From: Clostridium sp. CAG:448
GTDB taxonomy: Bacteria > Bacillota > Clostridia > Oscillospirales > CAG-272
DNA: 10,296 nucleotides
Reading direction: 5' to 3'
NCBI GenBank assembly: GCA_000433415.1
Contig: FR890532.1
Location: 1 to 10,296 of the forward strand
The first letter of the stretch is position 1, and each line of letters opens with the position of its first letter. The notes under the pieces were generated by a model. It saw only the letters and a list, made by a program, of their open reading frames with translations. It made no database searches and was not told where the DNA came from. The position numbers and the translations under genes were made by a program. Of the stretch, positions 5,720-10,296 are shown piece after piece.

Positions 5720-6111
5720 GATTCTTCCTCCTCTGATTCATTATGATCGTTGCTTTTCTTTTTGTATAAGGTGTTTTTCTGCAGATAATATCCCATCAGA
5801 TATGTTTCTCCCAGCGGCTTGCTCATTTCGCTGTCCGGGCATTCGGAGATCACAAGCATGATTTCGCCGATGAGCCTGTCATAATAACTTCGTTTCGCGG
5901 GTTCCAGACGGGGATAATAAGCGTTTTTGAGCTGCCCAATGATCATTTTTGCCGCATACATCGGACGCTTGACAAACAACGCCTGCATCCGCATTGCATT
6001 GGTTTCCCTCTTTTCCTCACGACCGAGGGCATCCCTCTCTGCCTTTTCCAAAACGGCAAGCAGGCGGCCGAACTGATAGCTTCTGTCTTTCTTTTCCGGC
6101 TCAAGTGCCAT
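5716..6111 (-). CDS. cas11c: Cascade small subunit Cas11c, internal in-frame start within cas8c
   Basis: A predicted separate 131-residue product identical to the C-terminal end of Cas8c, beginning MALEPEKKDRSYQFGRLLAV. In known type I-C systems the small subunit Cas11c is translated from an internal start in cas8c, and several copies form the inner belly of Cascade that binds the non-target strand. Here the DNA shows this directly: a perfect AAGGAGG (6126-6120 on the - strand) lies exactly 8 nt before an in-frame ATG (codon 477 of cas8c). An AAGGAGG placed this well inside a gene is unlikely by chance. The start motif, followed by a GRLLAVLEKAERDA helix, also sits where Cas11c starts are known in relatives. 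It shares the stop codon with cas8c. Confidence 0.82.
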   Translation of the reverse strand: MALEPEKKDRSYQFGRLLAVLEKAERDALGREEKRETNAMRMQALFVKRPMYAAKMIIGQLKNAYYPRLEPAKRSYYDRLIGEIMLVISECPDSEMSKPLGETYLMGYYLQKNTLYKKKSNDHNESEEEES

Positions 6112-7539
6112 AATCCATTCCTCCTTATATCTGTCGTATCTGTATTTTTTTATGATTGCGCAGGTGGTGAAAAGCTGGTTTTTCCGGTTTCGTTCGTCGT
6201 ACAACTGCAGTGAGGAACACTTCTGCACGGCAGAACGCATGATATCCGCGGGAAAGGGCGCTTTTTCCAACCTGCAAAGCAAGAGCCTCTGCATCGTTCC
6301 CGAAAAAACCTTTTCGTCCGTTTCCACTGTCTGCATGCTTTCGCTTGTCCGCAACACCCCATAGGCTGCATCGGCTATATTTTTCAAAGCAGGAGATGTA
6401 ACCCCGAAGTCCGGATGGAGCCACGCGGTTGTTTCGTCCCAGAAGCGGAGCCGCTCCAAGAAATCATACGCCTTCATTTCGCTGTAATAGCAAACCGAAA
6501 GCCGCCCATTCGTTGCCGCTTCAAATACGGCAGTCACCGTTTCATCTGTCTGATCCAACTCTCCCCTAAAGCCGAGAACGGTTTTGGCAAGAATCTCACG
6601 ATAATTCGTGGGTGTCGGATTCTCCTCTGCCGCAGAAGATCGGGCGAACAGGGAAACGACGGGGCTCTGCACCTTTTTTCCGTTCGGATTCCAGCATGCC
6701 ATAATCCTGTCGCCGAACCGGAAACCGTCGTTGGAAATGATCCACTTCAGGGCATTATGCGCTTTCTGCGATGAGAGGAACCCCACGGTCAATGCCTCGG
6801 CATCGTTCAGAAATCTTCCTCTGTAAGTAAAATTAAACGTGTCATTGCCCGAAATCAGCTTTGCATTTCCGGCAAATGATACAACGCCCTTCAGATGCTG
6901 TTGCGCCTGTGCCGTGAGCTCGCCTGACACATAGCAAAGTTCTTTTCCCGCAGATGCCTCTGCTTTGCTTTGGCAATAACCGACGTAGGAGTCGATGACC
7001 GACCGGCTTCTCCAAACTTCCTCCGGCTTCGTAGCGTCGGTCGACCGCACACGCCAACACACAAAATTGTCATCTTTTACTCCGTCGACAGCGGAAACAT
7101 CCGTCTGTACGGTACCCTTTTTCACATATGCAAGGATTGCTTTGATCTTCGGGCAGGAAAACCCGGAATCACACCAATCCTGCAGCTGGCGCAGATAAGC
7201 GTCATAGCTTTCTTTATAGGCAGGACACATGAACATCAGCTTGTCACAAAGCGGATGCGGAGTGGATTTGGCGGAGCGTGTACGCCCTGCCGATTTTTCG
7301 GTAACGGGAATGATGATTTTCTTTTCCTGCTTCCGCGATTTTCCCTTACTGTCGGTCAGAACATCAAAAATCTGCTCGGCTTTGACAAATTCGCCGTTTT
7401 CCGTCACGGTTATTTCGATCTGAACCCCGGTTGTCATAAATCCGATGGGAGCAAGCACGGCTTTCCGTTCTTCGGATTCCACTCCGGCAAAGCCTTTCAT
7501 ATTGTCGTATGTTTCAACCGCTTTTTGAAAAAGTCCCAT
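5716..7539 (-). CDS. cas8c: Cascade large subunit Cas8c (Csd1)
   Basis: The large subunit of type I-C Cascade, which recognises the PAM and helps open and hold the target DNA. It has 607 residues, within the family range. Signatures of Csd1 are LAPIGFMTTGVQIEITVTEN (29-48), the PHPLCDKL motif (94-101), AYLRQLQDWC (114-123) and the SSQKAHNALKW motif (256-266). The C-terminal 131 residues form the helical small-subunit region, which also has its own start (see the Cas11c entry). The ATG at 7539 is preceded by an excellent GGGAGGTGA site and overlaps the cas5c stop by 1 nt (TGATG). A longer open frame up to 7689 only shadows cas5c. The C-terminus ends in a very acidic NESEEEES tail. Intact, and assignment is firm. 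Confidence 0.94.
   Translation of the reverse strand: MGLFQKAVETYDNMKGFAGVESEERKAVLAPIGFMTTGVQIEITVTENGEFVKAEQIFDVLTDSKGKSRKQEKKIIIPVTEKSAGRTRSAKSTPHPLCDKLMFMCPAYKESYDAYLRQLQDWCDSGFSCPKIKAILAYVKKGTVQTDVSAVDGVKDDNFVCWRVRSTDATKPEEVWRSRSVIDSYVGYCQSKAEASAGKELCYVSGELTAQAQQHLKGVVSFAGNAKLISGNDTFNFTYRGRFLNDAEALTVGFLSSQKAHNALKWIISNDGFRFGDRIMACWNPNGKKVQSPVVSLFARSSAAEENPTPTNYREILAKTVLGFRGELDQTDETVTAVFEAATNGRLSVCYYSEMKAYDFLERLRFWDETTAWLHPDFGVTSPALKNIADAAYGVLRTSESMQTVETDEKVFSGTMQRLLLCRLEKAPFPADIMRSAVQKCSSLQLYDERNRKNQLFTTCAIIKKYRYDRYKEEWIMALEPEKKDRSYQFGRLLAVLEKAERDALGREEKRETNAMRMQALFVKRPMYAAKMIIGQLKNAYYPRLEPAKRSYYDRLIGEIMLVISECPDSEMSKPLGETYLMGYYLQKNTLYKKKSNDHNESEEEES
6120..6126 (-). promoter_or_regulatory. 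Internal ribosome binding site for Cas11c
   Basis: AAGGAGG on the - strand, a full match to the anti-Shine-Dalgarno sequence, 8 nt before the ATG at 6111, inside cas8c. It is as strong as the sites in front of cas7c and cas8c, so abundant small-subunit synthesis is expected. Confidence 0.82.
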
Positions 7540-8267
7540 CAGTTCACCTCCCCGAATTCCAAGAGTCCCGTGAAGTTGGCACGGTCCTCTCCGAAAGTCT
7601 TCATTTTCACTTCGTGAAGCGGCTTGTGATGCGGGCAATCCTGCGGCTTGGGAAAAACGATCACCCCGTTTTCCATTTTCGGATACCAAAAATTGAGGGT
7701 CATTCTGCCTTTTGTCGCGTCCGAAAAGGACTCATCGGGATAGGTGATTCCGTGATACATATGCCCGAATGAGATCATCGGCGTTTCGTCGTATGCGCCC
7801 TTTTCTTCTCCGAATACGCAGGGCTCCACATAGCCCTGACATTCCCGCGTACCCAGGAAAATATCGCGCCTGCCGCCTTTTTCAATCATTCGCTTTGCCA
7901 TTTCGTAATGCTTGTTTTCGTTGCGATCGCCGATCAGTTCGGGGCGGTTCCTGTTCCACTCAAAATGCGCGCTGACCTGATAGCGGCAGTCTTTCAGATA
8001 CGTATAATACGAAAGGTCACTCTTGCCGTCATTGTACTTCACGGTGCGGATTCCCTTTACCTCCATCCGGATCGGATTCATCACTCTTACCTTGTCAATA
8101 TACCAGATAATCGTCGGTTTCCAGTACACGGAGGACAGGATTCCTTTGAGTGCTTCGTACGTCGGGATTTGGTAGGTGCATTTTTCACCGCCGACTCTCG
8201 TTATCGGATCCGAAAACAGCGCATAGTCTCCGACAATCGAGAACGCTACCATATTAGGGTATCGCAT
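7539..8267 (-). CDS. cas5c: Cas5c: pre-crRNA endonuclease and Cascade subunit (type I-C)
   Basis: In type I-C, which lacks Cas6, Cas5c cuts the repeat RNA at the base of its hairpin and stays bound to the 5' handle as part of Cascade. It has 242 residues. The catalytic residues known from the Bacillus halodurans enzyme (Y46, K116, H117) have clear equivalents at Y48 (SSVYWKPT), K119 and H120 (RNENKHYEMAKR). Other family marks are PTYEALKGIL (35-44), GTRECQGYVEP (139-149) and the TLNFWYPKMENGVIVFP segment. The ATG at 8267 is preceded by AAAGGGGAAG; the gene overlaps the end of cas3 by 22 nt and its own stop overlaps the cas8c start by 1 nt. No HNH or Cas6 gene is present, consistent with Cas5c being the processing enzyme. 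Confidence 0.96.
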   Translation of the reverse strand: MRYPNMVAFSIVGDYALFSDPITRVGGEKCTYQIPTYEALKGILSSVYWKPTIIWYIDKVRVMNPIRMEVKGIRTVKYNDGKSDLSYYTYLKDCRYQVSAHFEWNRNRPELIGDRNENKHYEMAKRMIEKGGRRDIFLGTRECQGYVEPCVFGEEKGAYDETPMISFGHMYHGITYPDESFSDATKGRMTLNFWYPKMENGVIVFPKPQDCPHHKPLHEVKMKTFGEDRANFTGLLEFGEVN

Positions 8268-10294
8268 ATTTCTTCCCCTTTCTTCGGAATAATCATTCCG
8301 GTGTTATGACTGTAATAATCTTTGCTGAGAATCAAAATCCGCCCGTCCCCGACGGCAGTGATCGCGGCGCATTCGGATAACCGTTCACGCTGATAGGAAA
8401 AGACGGGCACCGTATAGGGCTTTGCAGCATCGTATAACGCTTTGGACACCCTCTCGCCCGAGGAAATCAGCTTTTGGGCAATTTTCTCTCCGTCGCCCCA
8501 CTGGACAAGAATGCTCGTCTGCGCCTGATCGAATACTTCAAACAGACTGCCGGCAGTCTTAAATGCCTGGTGCAGAAAAAATCTTTCGCCTTCTTTTCCC
8601 GTGTATCCTACGTTTTGCGACAGCATGGAATAGATCGACGGATAGCCTTTGTTGACAAAATCAAAGAAATCCTTGCTTTTTGACTGATACAGCCGCTCAT
8701 AAAAGAATTTTACAGATTTGTCCGAGGAGAGATCAAAATCAAATCTGTCGGCTTCTCTTTCAAAAGCGTAAATCAGCGACTCCGTTGCATCTTTCGCATC
8801 GTAAATATCCTTCAGGACAGACAGATTCTCATCACAGCAATCCACAATCCAAACCGGCGCATCCGAATTACGCTCACCGTTCCGATTACACCGCCCTGCC
8901 GCCTGCACAATGCTATCAAGCCCCGCACACAGGCGTATGACCGCCTCAAAAGAGATGTCCACTCCAGCCTCAATTACCTGGGTCGAAATACACAGGAGCG
9001 GCTTTTCCTGTTTGGTATTCAACGATGCCGTCATTTCGGAAAGAACGTTTTTTCTGTGCGCCGTACACATCCCTGCCGAGAGGTGGTATCTGTTGTCACA
9101 TACCCCCTCTGTCAGATCGAACAGCGTGGATGCCTGATCTTTTTTGTTACAGATCACGAGAACGCTGCTGTACTGTCCCAGCAGCTCCGAAATCAGCGAC
9201 GGAATTTCCGCAAGCCGTTTTTTCCCTTTGTATGTAATGGCATTCCGCTTAAATACCGCCGCATATTTTTTCACGCTCTCCGGCGCGATGAGATCTTCAC
9301 ATCCGACAAGCGGGTGGAAAATCCCCGCGAGTTCCGGCTGTGTTGCCGAGCAAAGGACCACCGTTGTATTGCACACCGCACAAAGAAAGTTTACGGCAGA
9401 GTCAAACAGGGAAAGCATTTTCAGGGGCACGGTCTGCACCTCGTCGATCACGATCACACTGTTTGCAAGAGAGTGAAACCGCCTTATACATGCCGTTTTT
9501 CCGCTGAAGAGCGTATTAAGAAACTGCACAAACGTTGTGATCACGATCGGACTATCCCACGAATCGCAAAGCAATTCATAACGGTTCAATTCACCGTCGG
9601 AAAGTCCGTCGGTCATGATATCCGAATGGTGCTCAAGAACAAGCGAGTCATCGCCGACAGCATTCCTGATTTCCCGCGCGTTTTGTTCCAGTATGCTGAG
9701 CAAGGGGGAAATGAAAAAGATTCGCTCTTTTCCGAACACCTCTGCGTGTCTCAACGCATATCTGAGCCCCGAGAGCGTTTTGCCCGCGCCCGTCGGAAGA
9801 TTCAGCCTGAAAACGCCGCCCGGCTTGGATGCTGCCCGAAAACAAAGTGCAGAAAGCTCGTGCCTTGCGGCCTGAATCGGGGTAACGCACGCAAACCCCG
9901 ACAAACGGGAATTGCAGCTTTCCGTGACGGCTTTCAATATTTCGGGTGTCAGGGTTCTTCTCTCCCCGTGCTCGTCGGGACTCATGAATAAGGACGTATC
10001 GGTTCTGTCGGCATCAATCAAAGCAGATGTGATCAGTCGCGTCAGAAGTGACAGATAAAAACACGACTCATCCGGATATTTTGAAACGGTGTCTATCAAC
10101 CGAATTTTTGAAGAGATTTCTCCGACTGCGGAAGCAAACAGCCTGTCAATACAGTCCCTGTCCGATACCGCCTTAAAAAAGCCCGCCATTGCCATGTCGT
10201 CGTATTCCGGCTGCTTGTTGATTCTGTGTGTAAATCCGCAGTTCCGATCCGCGTCAAAACAATCAAACAAGCCGTGGTGTCCACCGATTGCCGA
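8246..10294 (-). CDS. cas3: Cas3 nuclease-helicase (type I-C), 5' end outside the window
   Basis: The effector that is recruited to Cascade-bound DNA, nicks it, unwinds it and degrades it. The frame stays open to the window edge, so the TTG at 10270 is internal; 682 residues are visible. They begin inside the HD nuclease domain with AIGGHHGLFD (the HH metal motif at visible 6-7) and the later SALIDADRTD segment (about 90-99). The helicase follows: Walker A LPTGAGKT (166-173), motif Ia FFISPLL, Walker B DEVQ (284-287), SAT (316-318), motif V STQVIEAGVD (437-446) and motif VI QAAGRCNRNGE (464-474). All are intact. The C-terminal domain ends CDTLIW at a TAG that lies 22 nt inside cas5c. The first HD residues and the operon promoter lie outside the window. 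Confidence 0.95.
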   Translation of the reverse strand, partial: SAIGGHHGLFDCFDADRNCGFTHRINKQPEYDDMAMAGFFKAVSDRDCIDRLFASAVGEISSKIRLIDTVSKYPDESCFYLSLLTRLITSALIDADRTDTSLFMSPDEHGERRTLTPEILKAVTESCNSRLSGFACVTPIQAARHELSALCFRAASKPGGVFRLNLPTGAGKTLSGLRYALRHAEVFGKERIFFISPLLSILEQNAREIRNAVGDDSLVLEHHSDIMTDGLSDGELNRYELLCDSWDSPIVITTFVQFLNTLFSGKTACIRRFHSLANSVIVIDEVQTVPLKMLSLFDSAVNFLCAVCNTTVVLCSATQPELAGIFHPLVGCEDLIAPESVKKYAAVFKRNAITYKGKKRLAEIPSLISELLGQYSSVLVICNKKDQASTLFDLTEGVCDNRYHLSAGMCTAHRKNVLSEMTASLNTKQEKPLLCISTQVIEAGVDISFEAVIRLCAGLDSIVQAAGRCNRNGERNSDAPVWIVDCCDENLSVLKDIYDAKDATESLIYAFEREADRFDFDLSSDKSVKFFYERLYQSKSKDFFDFVNKGYPSIYSMLSQNVGYTGKEGERFFLHQAFKTAGSLFEVFDQAQTSILVQWGDGEKIAQKLISSGERVSKALYDAAKPYTVPVFSYQRERLSECAAITAVGDGRILILSKDYYSHNTGMIIPKKGEEICDTLIW

Positions 10295-10296
10295 GG

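Noticed and set aside
4985..5746. Long open frame on the + strand (253 codons) opposite cas7c
   Set aside because: It lies wholly antisense to a conserved gene with strong family motifs, has no recognisable protein features and no clear ribosome binding site; it is a shadow of the cas7c reading frame.
6970..7617. Open frame on the + strand (215 codons) opposite cas8c and the end of cas5c
   Set aside because: It spans the junction of two genuine genes on the other strand and shows no family pattern; I considered an antisense or anti-CRISPR gene but nothing supports it.
9056..9991. Long open frame on the + strand (311 codons) opposite cas3
   Set aside because: Antisense to the helicase domain of cas3, with Arg- and Cys-rich low-quality sequence and no known motif; a coding shadow.

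Overview
The window looks like a chromosomal segment of a Clostridia-type Firmicute, possibly an uncultured gut lineage. The basis is strong AGGAGG-type ribosome binding sites, an M3B oligoendopeptidase, an ECF-type sigma factor and a Clostridia-like type I-C CRISPR-Cas locus. No species can be named from the sequence alone.

Layout. (1) Positions 2-481, + strand: the C-terminal 159 residues of an M3 family oligoendopeptidase, its N-terminus cut by the window edge, ending in a hairpin terminator (514-554). (2) Positions 637-2310, - strand: a 557-residue protein with an ECF sigma factor at its N-terminus (sigma2 and sigma4) and an unusually long C-terminal extension of about 380 residues, with a TPR-like helical part followed by a Cys-rich beta part. 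It has a well-formed sigma-A type promoter at 2417-2445 and converges on the peptidase. (3) Positions 2446-2593: a spacer region with a strong hairpin (2497-2535) that separates the sigma gene from the CRISPR array. (4) Positions 2594-2693: a minimal CRISPR array read on the - strand, with one intact I-C repeat, one 34-nt spacer and one degenerate terminal repeat. (5) Positions 2694-2867: the AT-rich leader, with inverted repeats. (6) Positions 2868-10296, - strand: a complete-looking type I-C cas operon in the order cas3-cas5c-cas8c(cas11c)-cas7c-cas4-cas1-cas2, with cas3 cut at its 5' end by the window edge.

How the genes work together. Cas5c, which carries the Y48/K119/H120 residues, would cut the repeat transcript to make the crRNA. 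Cas8c, Cas7c, Cas5c and the internally translated small subunit Cas11c would form Cascade. Cas3 (HD nuclease plus helicase) would degrade the bound target. Cas4, Cas1 and Cas2 would acquire new spacers at the leader end. The cas genes overlap by 1 to 22 nt, which implies one transcript and translational coupling. All visible catalytic motifs are intact, yet the array holds a single spacer, and the repeat downstream of that spacer has lost the 3' arm of its stem.

The points most worth a second look are the single-spacer array with its broken terminal repeat, the clear internal start for Cas11c inside cas8c, and the sigma factor with its large fused domain.
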